Shown here: positions 19,225 through 27,556 of the stretch, one piece after another
How the letters are laid out: each line of letters begins with the position of its first letter
Numbering within the stretch: position 1 is the first letter of the stretch
Made by a program: the position numbers and the translations under genes
Origin: Mycobacterium sp. 236(2023)
GTDB taxonomy: Bacteria > Actinomycetota > Actinomycetes > Mycobacteriales > Mycobacteriaceae
DNA: 64,000 nt
Assembly: GCF_029623955.1 (NCBI RefSeq)
Contig: NZ_JARSBP010000002.1
Location: 744,001-808,000 of the forward strand
Direction: 5' to 3'
The notes under the pieces: model-generated
Databases searched by the model: none
What the model saw: only the letters and a program-made list of their open reading frames with translations
What the model was told of the DNA's origin: nothing

Positions 19225-19779
19225 TCACTGCATCTGGTCGAGCATGTCGGAGAACGCGGCCTTGAGCCGCAGCGCTTTCTTGATCTCGTCGGCGGTCACG
19301 TAGGGGTACTCGCCGTACTCCAGGAAGCTCGGAACCTGATGTTCGCGGACGAAGTTGATGAACGCTTCGGGGTTGGTCTTCCAATCTTCCGGGAAGCCTT
19401 CGAGATTGGTGAAGACAGTGGTGATACCGGTCGCGCTGAACAGTCGCACCGCGTCCTCGGTGTACTTGTCGAAGTCGGTGTCGAAGATGCCCTGATACTG
19501 GAAGTGCAGCCCCGACCCCACGTCGAACAGAATCCAGCGCAGGTAGTGCAGGCGCAGTGGGGCGAGCACGTCGGGGCTGCCCGCGATCGCTTCTTCGATC
19601 TGCTTGCCATAGGCACGGACGGCGTCCTCGCGCCCGTCCTTGACTTTCGCGATGATGGAGAAGCCGTGGCACGCCGGCGTGCGGGGGAAGACCGGTCCGT
19701 AGCGGCCACGCTCGAGTTCGTGGTACCCCTCGGGTGGGATCGCCATCGCTGCGGGCCTCGCCCAAGTGTCGTCCGCCAT
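19225..19779 (-). CDS. Conserved protein of unknown function, first gene of DyP operon
   Basis: A 184-residue soluble protein. ATG 19779 follows GGGAGGG at a five-base spacing. The pattern around residues 40-120 ('GFSIIAKVKDGREDAVRAYGKQI', 'LRWILFDVGSGLHFQYQGIFDTDF') looks like two beta-alpha-beta units, as in ferredoxin-like alpha/beta-barrel proteins, the same general fold class as DyP. This is a fold impression only. It is separated by four bases from the DyP gene, so it probably acts with the peroxidase. No catalytic motif is recognised. Confidence 0.7.
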   Translation of the reverse strand: MADDTWARPAAMAIPPEGYHELERGRYGPVFPRTPACHGFSIIAKVKDGREDAVRAYGKQIEEAIAGSPDVLAPLRLHYLRWILFDVGSGLHFQYQGIFDTDFDKYTEDAVRLFSATGITTVFTNLEGFPEDWKTNPEAFINFVREHQVPSFLEYGEYPYVTADEIKKALRLKAAFSDMLDQMQ

Positions 19780-19867
19780 GACCACCCTCCCGATCGTGTC
19801 GATCGGATGCTAGGACGGCCCGCATACGGTGTCCTCCCCCGAACTGGGGGAAGCTCGCAATATTAGA

Positions 19868-19928
19868 GCCTGGGGTCACGCCGGGCGGCGTGGCTGCTAG
19901 GGACAGCCGAAGTGGCCTGACCCCAGGC
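19868..19928. repeat. 11-bp inverted repeat in the divergent spacer
   Basis: GCCTGGGGTCA (19868-19878) and TGACCCCAGGC (19918-19928) are perfect complements separated by 39 bases. They sit between the DyP operon and the secreted-protein genes, so a regulatory role is possible. Confidence 0.4.
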
Positions 19929-20056
19929 GAATTCGACGCTACCCCGGTTCGGTCCCCGGACGGTCCGTATCAGCAAAGTTTCACCCTTTGTGGGGGATGT
20001 CCTCATGGTTTTCGGTGCCTAACCTCAGGTCCGAATCAGCGCGGGAGGAGTCTGCG

Positions 20057-20464
20057 ATGCGGTTGGCCACCTTGTTAGTCGCACCTGTAGTGGTGTCGAC
20101 TGCGGTGGCGGTGGCGCCCCCTGCCGCGGCCGATTGCACGAGTGCCGGCGGAACGACCATCTGTTCCCAAGGCACCGTGCGCGGCAGTAACACCGGCGAC
20201 GGCCCCAGCGGGTCGTCGGGGCCGTACGCCCCGTATCCGTGCGACATCGACTGGTACGACTGCGACGAGTGGTGGGGGGTCGAGTTCGACCTGGACGCCG
20301 ACATCGACTGGGATCCCGGACGTCCCGGTGGCCCGGGAGGGCCGGGAGGCCCCGGCGGACCGGGTCGACCGGGCGGGCCGGGCGGTATCGGCGGGCCCGG
20401 CTTCGGCGGCGGCGGCGGTGGCTTTGGTGGGGGCGGCGGCCGCGGCGGCGGGCGCGGACGATGA
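20057..20464 (+). CDS. Secreted acidic and glycine/proline-rich protein
   Basis: A 135-residue exported protein. ATG 20057 follows GGGAGGAG. A signal peptide spans residues 1-25 (ending AAA before DCTS). The middle is acidic and aromatic (repeated D, W, Y around 58-85) with four cysteines. The last 50 residues are almost only Gly, Pro and Arg in collagen-like GGP triplets and then poly-Gly. The tail looks unfolded and cationic. No family is recognised. Its stop shares a base with an ATG (20461), and the haemophore-like gene follows 24 bases later, so they are probably co-transcribed. Confidence 0.65.
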   Translation: MRLATLLVAPVVVSTAVAVAPPAAADCTSAGGTTICSQGTVRGSNTGDGPSGSSGPYAPYPCDIDWYDCDEWWGVEFDLDADIDWDPGRPGGPGGPGGPGGPGRPGGPGGIGGPGFGGGGGGFGGGGGRGGGRGR

Positions 20465-20487
20465 GAACGGCAAACGAGGAGAACCAC

Positions 20488-20814
20488 ATGGCGTTTCGTT
20501 CACTGGTCCTTGCGGGGGCGGCCCTCGCGGGTGTCATCGCACTCGGCCCCGCCGCGGCACATGCCCAGCCGCCTGCTCCACCGAACTGCTCGTCGGCCGA
20601 CCTCACCGGTGTGATGACCGGCGTCATGGCGGCGACGTCGGCGTACCTGTTCACCCACCCGCCGGTCAATGACTTCTTCTCCACCCTGAAGGGGAAATCA
20701 CCCGAGGAGCGTCGCGCAGCACTCGAAGCCTTCATGACTGCCAACCCTCAAGTGGGCGCGGAACTTCAGGGGATTCGCCAGCCGATGAAGGACTTCCGGA
20801 ACCGCTGCGGCTGA
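20488..20814 (+). CDS. Secreted haemophore-like (MHB, Rv0203-type) protein
   Basis: A 108-residue exported protein. The signal peptide is at 1-27 (ending AHA before QPP). The mature domain has two cysteines and the conserved 'TSAYLFTHPPVNDFF' segment containing the Tyr and His typical of mycobacterial haem-binding haemophore proteins, ending in 'IRQPMKDFRNRC'. Rv0203 of M. tuberculosis carries haem outside the cell for MmpL3/MmpL11-linked uptake. ATG 20488 follows GAGGAGA. A close paralogue lies 20 bases downstream. Binding of haem is inferred from the family. Confidence 0.82.
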   Translation: MAFRSLVLAGAALAGVIALGPAAAHAQPPAPPNCSSADLTGVMTGVMAATSAYLFTHPPVNDFFSTLKGKSPEERRAALEAFMTANPQVGAELQGIRQPMKDFRNRCG

Positions 20815-20834
20815 CGGCGGCCTACCATTCGGGT

Positions 20835-21182
20835 GTGCGTTCCCATTTCGTACGGCGCTCGGTCGCCGCAGCCCTCGGCAGCGGTGGTGTCCTGCTCGCC
20901 GTCGCCATCCCCGCGCAGGCTCAGCCGGCGCCGAATTGCACGGCGGCCGACCTTGCCGGCATCGCGACCGGCGTCAGCGCTGCCACGTCGGCATATTTGT
21001 TCACGCATCCACCGGTCAACGAGTTCTTCACGTCGCTTCTCGATATGGGTCCTGACGAGAAGGAGGCGGCGGTGACCGAATACGCCGACGCGAATCCGCA
21101 GATCGCGGCCGAGTTGCGGGGTATCCGGCAGCCGTTGACCGACTTCCGGCATCGCTGCCATCACCTGCAGCCGCCGGTGTGA
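20835..21182 (+). CDS. Second secreted haemophore-like protein (tandem paralogue)
   Basis: A 115-residue exported protein from GTG 20835. The signal peptide is at 1-29 (ending AQA before QPA). It shares with its neighbour the segments NCxxADL, 'TSAYLFTHPPVNEFF', 'NPQ..AEL.GIRQP' and 'DFR.RC', so the pair is a tandem duplication. It has an extra His-rich tail (RHRCHHL) that the first copy lacks, which might add a metal or haem ligand. The 3' end nearly touches the stop of the TetR gene on the other strand. Confidence 0.82.
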   Translation: MRSHFVRRSVAAALGSGGVLLAVAIPAQAQPAPNCTAADLAGIATGVSAATSAYLFTHPPVNEFFTSLLDMGPDEKEAAVTEYADANPQIAAELRGIRQPLTDFRHRCHHLQPPV

Positions 21183-21183
21183 T

Positions 21184-21831
21184 TCAGCGTTGGCCGAGCG
21201 CCACCGCTTCCGCGAGCACCGCGGGAATCCCCGGCACCCGGCCGATCGCGTCCATCAATCCGTGCGCGCAGAGGTCTGCGATGAAGTCGGCGTCCAGTGA
21301 CGAGTCGATCAGCCGTTGGCGGCACATCTCGAACGTGAACGCCAGCCACCCGTAGACGGTGGCCCGCAGGTCCCGTTCCACTTTGGAGTCGATGTCGCCG
21401 ACCTCATGGGTGATGCGGTCGATGATGCGATTGGCCTGCCGGTCGTTGTCGATGTCGTCGATCCCGCGTAGCACCGGGTCGGATCGGCCCATCCCCATGT
21501 AGGCCGCCCAGGCGCCGTGCGGGTGATGCTCGTCGTACTGCAGATATGCCAGGACGCCGGCGCGGACCTGACCGAACAGGGTCTGCCCGGGTAGTGGCGG
21601 GGTGTTCGTCGCCTCGAACAGCCGCTCGCCCTCGGCGCGGACGACGGCCGCGAAGAACGCCCGCTTATCCGGGAAGTAGTGGTACATCAGGGCGCGGGAA
21701 ACTCCGGCGCGCTCGGCGATCTCGTCGATCCGCACCTCGTCGTAGGGTCGTTGGCCGAACACGTCGGCACCGAGCGCCAGCAGTTCGTTGCGGCGGTCAT
21801 CGGGGGAGAGCCTGCGGCGCGCCTCAGCCAT
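21184..21831 (-). CDS. TetR-family transcriptional regulator
   Basis: A 215-residue repressor-type protein. The N-terminal helix-turn-helix is at about 30-52 ('VRIDEIAERAGVSRALMYHYFPDK'). The C-terminal ligand domain has the 'GWLAFTFEMCRQRLID' helix often seen in TetR_C proteins. It is divergent from the P450 gene with only 49 bases between the starts, which strongly suggests it controls that gene and itself. An imperfect palindrome centred on ACATGT (about 21847-21860) is a candidate site. The ligand is unknown; a fatty-acid-like compound would match the P450 type. Confidence 0.87.
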   Translation of the reverse strand: MAEARRRLSPDDRRNELLALGADVFGQRPYDEVRIDEIAERAGVSRALMYHYFPDKRAFFAAVVRAEGERLFEATNTPPLPGQTLFGQVRAGVLAYLQYDEHHPHGAWAAYMGMGRSDPVLRGIDDIDNDRQANRIIDRITHEVGDIDSKVERDLRATVYGWLAFTFEMCRQRLIDSSLDADFIADLCAHGLMDAIGRVPGIPAVLAEAVALGQR

Positions 21832-21880
21832 GGCACGATACTAGTTGACACATGTATAACAGCGGCGGAGGCTTGGTGAT

Positions 21881-23257
21881 ATGGCCATTGTGGACGACCG
21901 GCGGTCGTTTCCGGAATTGCCCCATCCGCCGCGTCGACTGCCTGTGCTGGGCGATGTGCTCGGCATCAGCCCGGACATTCTCTCGCAACCGTCGTCAGAT
22001 CTCGCGGGCCTCGGTCCGGTGTTCGAGTTCCGTTTTCTCGGTGCCCGCTGGGTGGTCGCCGCGGGCGCGGAGGCGGTAGCCGAGCTGAGCGACGAAAGTC
22101 GCTTCTGCAAGCATGTTGGCCCCGACATCGACGCGCTGCGCCTGCTGGGCGGCGACGGACTGTTCACGGCATACAACGACGAGCCCAACTGGCAGAAAGC
22201 GCACGACGTGCTGATGCCCGCGTTCAGCCAGCAGGCGATGCGGCGCTATCACTCCATCATGTTCGATGTCGCCGACGAGCTGGTCGCGCGCTGGGATGCG
22301 CGGGCCCTCACCGGTGAGGTCGTCGACGTTTCGGCCGACACGACGCGGGTGACGCTTGAGACGATCGGACGGTGCGCGGCCGGCCATCCGTTCGGATGTT
22401 TCGCCTCCGAGGAGACCCATCCCTTCGTCGAGCACATGGTGGCGGGTCTGCGGGGTTCGGACAAAGTCGGGGTGTATCGGCAGACATTTCTGCCGAAATA
22501 CGTTGCGCGACGGGCGGAACGGCCGGTGCGGCAGCACGCTGCGAAGATGCACGCCATCGCCGACGAGATCATCGCCGACCGGGTCCGCCAGGGCCTGGGA
22601 CGCCATGACGACCTCCTCGAGCTGATGCTGACCTCGGACCTCGATCGAGAAAACATTCGCTACCAGCTGATCAACTTCCTGGTCGCCGGACATGAAACCA
22701 CCTCCGGCGCCTTGTCTTTCGCGTTGTATTACCTGTCGCGGCATCCTGAGGTCGCGGAGAAGGCGCGCGCCGAGGTCGCCGAGGTATGGGGTGTCGAGGA
22801 TCGGCCGGCCTTCGAGATGATCGCGAAATTACGGTATGTGCGACGGATCTTCGACGAGGCCTTGCGGTTGCAGCCCACGGTGCCGGGCTACTACCGGGAG
22901 GCGCGTGAGGACACCGTGCTCGCCGGCGTGCATCCGATGCGCAAGGGAGACTGGGTGCTGGCGTTGACGCTGTCGCTGCACCGCGATCCGCGCTGGGGCG
23001 GGGACACCGCCGTCTTCGATCCCGATCGTTTCGCGCCAGAACAGGTCAAGGCCCGCCCGGCCGGGCTGTACAAGCCGTTCGGCACCGGCCCGCGCTCCTG
23101 TATCGGGCGGCAGTTCGCGCTCCACGAAGCAATCCTGCTGCTGGCTGTGCTCATCCGGCGCTATGAGTTCGTCCCGGACCCCGACTATCGGCTGCAGGTC
23201 GCGCAGCGACTCACGTTGATGCCCAAGGACTTCCACCTCACCTTGATGCATCGGTAG
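21881..23257 (+). CDS. Cytochrome P450, CYP102-like haem domain without reductase
   Basis: A 458-residue P450. The I-helix AGHETTS is at 269-275, the K-helix EALR at 326-329, and the haem loop FGTGPRSCIG at 400-409 with ligand Cys407, followed by RQFALHEA. The haem-loop sequence is closer to the fatty-acid hydroxylase CYP102 (P450 BM3) class than to most mycobacterial P450s. Unlike BM3, no FMN/FAD reductase domain is fused and none is adjacent, so it must use separate electron partners. A long-chain fatty-acid hydroxylase role is inferred. The divergent TetR gene is the likely regulator. Confidence 0.87.
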   Translation: MAIVDDRRSFPELPHPPRRLPVLGDVLGISPDILSQPSSDLAGLGPVFEFRFLGARWVVAAGAEAVAELSDESRFCKHVGPDIDALRLLGGDGLFTAYNDEPNWQKAHDVLMPAFSQQAMRRYHSIMFDVADELVARWDARALTGEVVDVSADTTRVTLETIGRCAAGHPFGCFASEETHPFVEHMVAGLRGSDKVGVYRQTFLPKYVARRAERPVRQHAAKMHAIADEIIADRVRQGLGRHDDLLELMLTSDLDRENIRYQLINFLVAGHETTSGALSFALYYLSRHPEVAEKARAEVAEVWGVEDRPAFEMIAKLRYVRRIFDEALRLQPTVPGYYREAREDTVLAGVHPMRKGDWVLALTLSLHRDPRWGGDTAVFDPDRFAPEQVKARPAGLYKPFGTGPRSCIGRQFALHEAILLLAVLIRRYEFVPDPDYRLQVAQRLTLMPKDFHLTLMHR

Positions 23258-23260
23258 CTT

Positions 23261-23277
23261 TGCACCGCGAGCGCGCG
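23261..23277 (+). repeat. 17-bp inverted repeat, left copy, flanking an SDR gene
   Basis: TGCACCGCGAGCGCGCG here is the exact reverse complement of 24209-24225. The two copies bracket the SDR gene, about 930 bases apart. Confidence 0.55.
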
Positions 23278-23332
23278 TGTCTGCACGCCGCCGCGCCGCG
23301 CCCTCCGGCATTTTGCGCGCCCTCGCCGCCTT

Positions 23333-24142
23333 TCAAAGCGCCCGCAGTGCCCGCTGATACCGCCGCATCCCGCTGACCCAACGGTCGTAGTCACCGCCCT
23401 TGTGGCGGTACATCTCGAGCAGTTCGGCGTGCGGCAGGACCATGAAGCGGTCCGCCTGGATCGCCTCGACGGTCGTCGTTGCCACATCGGCCGCGCTGAG
23501 CACGTTTGCCGACTGCTCGATCGACGACGCCCCGAGCTTCGCATCCGGATCGTCGATCCCTCGGATCGTCTGCAGCAGCGGCGTTTCCACGCCCAACGGG
23601 CACACGCAGCTGACCCCGATGCCGTCGTCGCCGTAGGTGATGGCGAGCCACTCGGCAAAGCCGACCGCGGCATGCTTGCTCACCGCGTACCCGGCCGCAC
23701 CCAACTGTGTCAGCAGACCAGCCGCCGACGCCACCGACACGAAATGCCCGGATCCCTGCGACTGCCAGTGGGGAACGAGCAGCCGAGCCGCCCGGATGTG
23801 TGCGCGCAGGTTCACGTCGAGGATGATGTCCCAGTCGGATTCCGTTCCGAGGCCGGGCTTTCCGATGACGCCGGCGTTGGCGACGTAGATGTCGACGGGC
23901 GCGAACTCGCGGGTCGCCAGCGTGATGAGGGCCTCGATGTCGCCGACGTCGGAGGCGTCGGCGCGCAACGCGGCTGCGTTGCCGCCCGCATCCCGGATGG
24001 AAGCTGCGGTGGTGTGCGCTCCGGCGTCGTCGAGATCGCCGACGACGACACTGACGCCGTGGGATGCCAGTTCGGCGGCCAGCGCCGCGCCGATACCCGA
24101 TGCCGCGCCGGTGACGATCGCTGTCTTGCCCTGTAACTCCAT
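23333..24142 (-). CDS. Short-chain dehydrogenase/reductase
   Basis: A 269-residue classical SDR from ATG 24142. The cofactor motif TGAASGIG is at 11-18, with Asp36 after the second strand (VVVGDLDD) favouring NAD(H). NAG is at 89-91 and the catalytic residues are Ser139, Tyr152 and Lys156 (YAVSK). The C-terminal 35 residues are longer than in minimal SDRs. The substrate is unknown. It lies alone between the P450 and the lysine-catabolism genes and is framed by a 17-bp inverted repeat. Confidence 0.85.
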   Translation of the reverse strand: MELQGKTAIVTGAASGIGAALAAELASHGVSVVVGDLDDAGAHTTAASIRDAGGNAAALRADASDVGDIEALITLATREFAPVDIYVANAGVIGKPGLGTESDWDIILDVNLRAHIRAARLLVPHWQSQGSGHFVSVASAAGLLTQLGAAGYAVSKHAAVGFAEWLAITYGDDGIGVSCVCPLGVETPLLQTIRGIDDPDAKLGASSIEQSANVLSAADVATTTVEAIQADRFMVLPHAELLEMYRHKGGDYDRWVSGMRRYQRALRAL

Positions 24143-24208
24143 GGTCCGATTCTGCGCGGCGAGCGCGCCCAAAATGTACGTGGGTTGCCGCGTGTCGCCG
24201 GGCAAACC

Positions 24209-24225
24209 CGCGCGCTCGCGGTGCA
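24209..24225 (-). repeat. 17-bp inverted repeat, right copy, flanking an SDR gene
   Basis: Reverse complement of 23261-23277. It lies between the SDR start and the end of the aldehyde dehydrogenase gene, where it might also act as a terminator half. Confidence 0.55.
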
Positions 24226-24239
24226 GGCCGGCAACCGAC

Positions 24240-25781
24240 TCAGCCGAAGTGGACGCCCTGGGCCAGCGGCAGCTCCGACGAGTAGTTCACCGTGTTCGTC
24301 GCGCGCCGCATGTACGCCTTCCACGAATCCGACCCGGACTCGCGGCCGCCACCGGTCTCCTTCTCGCCGCCGAACGCGCCGCCGATCTCGGCGCCCGACG
24401 TGCCGATGTTCACGTTGGCGATGCCACAGTCCGAACCGTCGGCCGCCAGGAAGCGTTCGGCCTCGCGGACGTCCAGCGTGAAGATCGATGACGAAAGACC
24501 CTGAGGCACAGCATTGTTGAGTGCAATGGCCTCGTCCAGGGTTTCATAGGTCAGCACGTAGAGGATCGGCGCGAACGTCTCTTGATGCACGACCGCGCTC
24601 TGCGCCGGCATCCGGACGACCGCGGGTGTCACGTAGAACCCTTCCGCGTCCACGTCGACCCGGTGTCCGCCGGTCACCGAGCCGCCCTCAGCCTCGGCCT
24701 GCTGTAACGCGCCCACCATGTCCCGGTAGGACCGTTCGTGGATCAGCGGACCGACCAACGTGCCGTCGCCGAAAGGATCGCCGACCGGCAGCTGCTCGTA
24801 GGCCGCGACGATCCGCGACACCAGCTCGTCGGCGATCGACTTATGCACGATCAGCCGCCGCAGCGTCGTGCACCGCTGGCCGGCAGTGCCCGCCGCGGAG
24901 AACACGATGCCGCGTACCGCGAGGTCGAGATCGGCGGCCGGTGTCACGATGGCGCCGTTGTTCCCGCCCAGTTCCAACAGGGAACGTCCGAACCGGGCAG
25001 CCACCCGCGGTCCCACCTCGCGGCCCATCCGCACCGACCCGGTCGCCGACACCAACGCGACCCGCGGGTCGTCGACCAGCTTCTCGCCGACCTCGCGCTC
25101 ACCGAGCACCAGCCGCGAAACCTCAGCAGGTGCCCCGACATCGGCACACGCACGCTCGATCAAGGCCTGGCAGGCGACCGCGGTCAGCGGCGTCAGCTCG
25201 GAGGGCTTCCACACCACCGTGTCGCCGCACACCAACGCGACCGCGGTATTCCAGGCCCACACGGCGACAGGAAAGTTGAACGCGGTGATGACGCCGACGA
25301 CCCCGAGCGGGTGCCACGTCTCCATCAGCCGGTGACCGGGTCGCTCCGACGCGATCGTCTTGCCATACAGCTGGCGGGACAGGCCCACGGCGAACTCGCA
25401 GATGTCGATCATCTCCTGCACCTCGCCCAGTGCCTCGGAGTTGATCTTGCCTGCCTCGATCGTGACCAGCGAGGCGAGCGCCGCCTTGTGCTCGACGAGC
25501 AGCTGGCCCAACCGCGCGACCAGCGCGCCACGCACCGGTGCCGGAACCGTCCGCCACGTCGAAAAGGCCGCGGAGGCTGCCTCGATCGCGGCATCGGTGT
25601 CGGCGACCGTCGACGCGGGCACAGTGAACAGCACGTCACCGGTGATCGGTGTACTGGCGGGCAGGCCATGGTCGCCGGGTTCACCCAACGTGACGGTGGC
25701 GCCGACGGCGGATAAGGCGTCGCGGACGCGTGAGCGCAGGGCGTCGGCGGTGGGCAGCGGGGAGGACAGCACGGTGGTCAT
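24240..25781 (-). CDS. pcd: Alpha-aminoadipic semialdehyde (piperideine-6-carboxylate) dehydrogenase
   Basis: A 513-residue ALDH7-type aldehyde dehydrogenase. The catalytic Cys304 is in GQRCTTLRR and the general base Glu270 in LELGGNN. The NAD-binding segment 'AFNFPVAVWAWN' and 'GSVRMG' are present. It oxidises the semialdehyde made from lysine by Lat to alpha-aminoadipate. ATG 25781 overlaps the stop of the DUF1338 gene (ATGA), indicating translational coupling. Position and type match Rv3293 of M. tuberculosis. Together with lat, the Lrp regulator and the dioxygenase it forms a lysine-degradation set. Confidence 0.9.
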   Translation of the reverse strand: MTTVLSSPLPTADALRSRVRDALSAVGATVTLGEPGDHGLPASTPITGDVLFTVPASTVADTDAAIEAASAAFSTWRTVPAPVRGALVARLGQLLVEHKAALASLVTIEAGKINSEALGEVQEMIDICEFAVGLSRQLYGKTIASERPGHRLMETWHPLGVVGVITAFNFPVAVWAWNTAVALVCGDTVVWKPSELTPLTAVACQALIERACADVGAPAEVSRLVLGEREVGEKLVDDPRVALVSATGSVRMGREVGPRVAARFGRSLLELGGNNGAIVTPAADLDLAVRGIVFSAAGTAGQRCTTLRRLIVHKSIADELVSRIVAAYEQLPVGDPFGDGTLVGPLIHERSYRDMVGALQQAEAEGGSVTGGHRVDVDAEGFYVTPAVVRMPAQSAVVHQETFAPILYVLTYETLDEAIALNNAVPQGLSSSIFTLDVREAERFLAADGSDCGIANVNIGTSGAEIGGAFGGEKETGGGRESGSDSWKAYMRRATNTVNYSSELPLAQGVHFG

Positions 25782-27004
25782 GAGCATGCGACTTTCTCGT
25801 AGAGGTCGTAGGGGTCGTGAATGTGATGTCCGATCTGGCCGGCCATCCACTCGAGGTTGTAATGGGTCTCGTCGGTTCCGGAAGACACCGCGGCGTCGGT
25901 ATCGAGGTTGGAACGGAAGATCCCGGCCGCCGAGGCCGGCAGGAAGTCTTCATAGACAACGGGTTTCGTCGGATCTCCGCCCACGTAGTAGGCCAGCCCG
26001 GCGGTTGCCATCTCCACGTCGGTGGGCGGAAAGTGCTGTTGCCACGCTGCGGCGGGGTCGGGAGAGGCCATTGCCAGGTCGTAGCGCTGACGTCCCAGCG
26101 GGGTCAGTGCCACCCCGCGCTGCTCGACCTCGCCGAAGCGCACCCGCAGCGTTCCGTCCGTGACTGCGCCGTCCGACTGCCGGAAACGCCGGGGTTCGGC
26201 CAGCGCCCGAAACGACGTCTGCCGCAACAACACCTGCGGCCCATCGATCCGCGGCGGGCCCTGGATGTGGTCGATCATTGTGATTCCGCGTTCCGTCATA
26301 CGGCGCTGCAGTGCGTCGATGTCGAGGACGCGCGGGGTCAGATGGTTGATGTGTGTCGACGTGACACCGGCGATGTCGGCGGCGACGGCGGACACCGCCG
26401 AGAGTTCTTCGTACCAGCGGTGATCGATCGGCTCGCGGGACAGCGCGAACGCCGAGACCGCGGATGCGACGAAGTCGCTCGCCTCGGTGTCTGAGCATCC
26501 GCCCGATGCGGCGATCCGACGTGCCTGGGCGATCAGCGACGGGTCGAACAGTTCGCGGCTGCTGATGAACGTGTCGACCCGGGAGCGCAGGTCTGAACTG
26601 AAGAACCGTTCGTCGGCGGATGCGAGCATCGAGGTGAAGACGCGAAAGGGATTGCGCGCCAGCTCATTCTGGTCGGTGGGCCGGAACGCGGTGGAGACCA
26701 CGGGCACGGGGGAGGCGGCCTCGCGCAGATCGTAGTAGCCGACAGGGTGCATGCCGAATGCGGAGAACAGGTCGGCGACCTGTGTCAGCTCACGGACGTT
26801 GCCGACACGGATCGCGCCGTGGCGTTCGGCGGTGACGCGCTCCAGCGATCCGAGCCGTTGTGCATGCGACGAGGCGTACTCGGCGTTGACGAGACCGCTG
26901 ACTTCCACGAGCGTGTGGTAGGCCGGTACCTCGGCGCCGTACATGCTCGACAGTCCGGCGGCGAATTGCGCCCGCAATTGCCAGGTTTCAACAGAACTAC
27001 CCAC
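25778..27004 (-). CDS. hglS: DUF1338 / 2-oxoadipate dioxygenase-decarboxylase (HglS-like)
   Basis: A 408-residue protein of the DUF1338 (HglS) type. In Pseudomonas HglS is an iron(II) enzyme that turns 2-oxoadipate into D-2-hydroxyglutarate late in lysine catabolism. The metal ligands can be placed at His30 (AYHTLVE), a His of HINHLTPR (218-225) and a Glu in FGEVEQRG (about 292). GTG 27004 follows GGAGGG closely. It is coupled to pcd by a 4-base overlap and divergent from the Lrp regulator by 23 bases. The equivalent M. tuberculosis gene is Rv3292. The aminotransferase between aminoadipate and oxoadipate is not in the cluster. Confidence 0.82.
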   Translation of the reverse strand: MGSSVETWQLRAQFAAGLSSMYGAEVPAYHTLVEVSGLVNAEYASSHAQRLGSLERVTAERHGAIRVGNVRELTQVADLFSAFGMHPVGYYDLREAASPVPVVSTAFRPTDQNELARNPFRVFTSMLASADERFFSSDLRSRVDTFISSRELFDPSLIAQARRIAASGGCSDTEASDFVASAVSAFALSREPIDHRWYEELSAVSAVAADIAGVTSTHINHLTPRVLDIDALQRRMTERGITMIDHIQGPPRIDGPQVLLRQTSFRALAEPRRFRQSDGAVTDGTLRVRFGEVEQRGVALTPLGRQRYDLAMASPDPAAAWQQHFPPTDVEMATAGLAYYVGGDPTKPVVYEDFLPASAAGIFRSNLDTDAAVSSGTDETHYNLEWMAGQIGHHIHDPYDLYEKVACS

Positions 27005-27027
27005 GAACCCTCCGATACAGTGCGGCC

Positions 27028-27507
27028 ATGACCGAGCCCGTCGAACCCCAGTCGCACGCGCCGCTCGACGAGATCGACCGGGTGCTGGCGCGCGAGCTCG
27101 TCGCCGACGGGCGGGCCACGCTGGCGCATCTGGCGGCCACGGCGGGGCTATCGGTGTCGGCGGTGCAGTCGAGGGTGCGGCGCCTGGAGGCACGCGGAGT
27201 CGTCAGCGGGTACGCGGCCCGTATTGACCCGGATGCCGTCGGCAGCATGCTGTCGGCGTTCGTCGCCATCACTCCTCTCGATCCCTCTCAACCCGATGAT
27301 GCACCCGCGAGGCTGGAGCACATCCCCGAAATCGAGGCGTGCTACTCCGTCGCCGGTGAGGACAGCTACGTCCTGCTGGTCCACGTCGAGTCGGCGCGGG
27401 CGCTGGAAGGCCTGCTGCAGAAGATCCGCACCGCGGCCGACGTGAAGACGCGAAGCACGATCATCCTACATAAATTTTACAGCGATCGCCGATACATACC
27501 GGAATAG
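27028..27507 (+). CDS. lrpA: Lrp/AsnC-family regulator of lysine catabolism (LrpA-like)
   Basis: A 159-residue Lrp-type protein. The N-terminal helix-turn-helix is at about 20-60 (LDEIDRVLARELVADGRATLAHLA, then 'GLSVSAVQSRVRRLEARGVV'), and the C-terminal RAM domain ends 'STIILHKFYSDRRYIPE'. LrpA of M. tuberculosis (Rv3291c) binds upstream of lat and responds to amino acids and starvation. Here it is divergent from the hglS-pcd operon and precedes lat on the same strand, so it can control both. The short upstream gap (27005-27027) must contain promoters for both directions. Confidence 0.9.
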   Translation: MTEPVEPQSHAPLDEIDRVLARELVADGRATLAHLAATAGLSVSAVQSRVRRLEARGVVSGYAARIDPDAVGSMLSAFVAITPLDPSQPDDAPARLEHIPEIEACYSVAGEDSYVLLVHVESARALEGLLQKIRTAADVKTRSTIILHKFYSDRRYIPE

Positions 27508-27556
27508 TTCTTGTTCAAGGTCGACTGAGCATAAATATTCCGTTAAGCTCGGCGGT

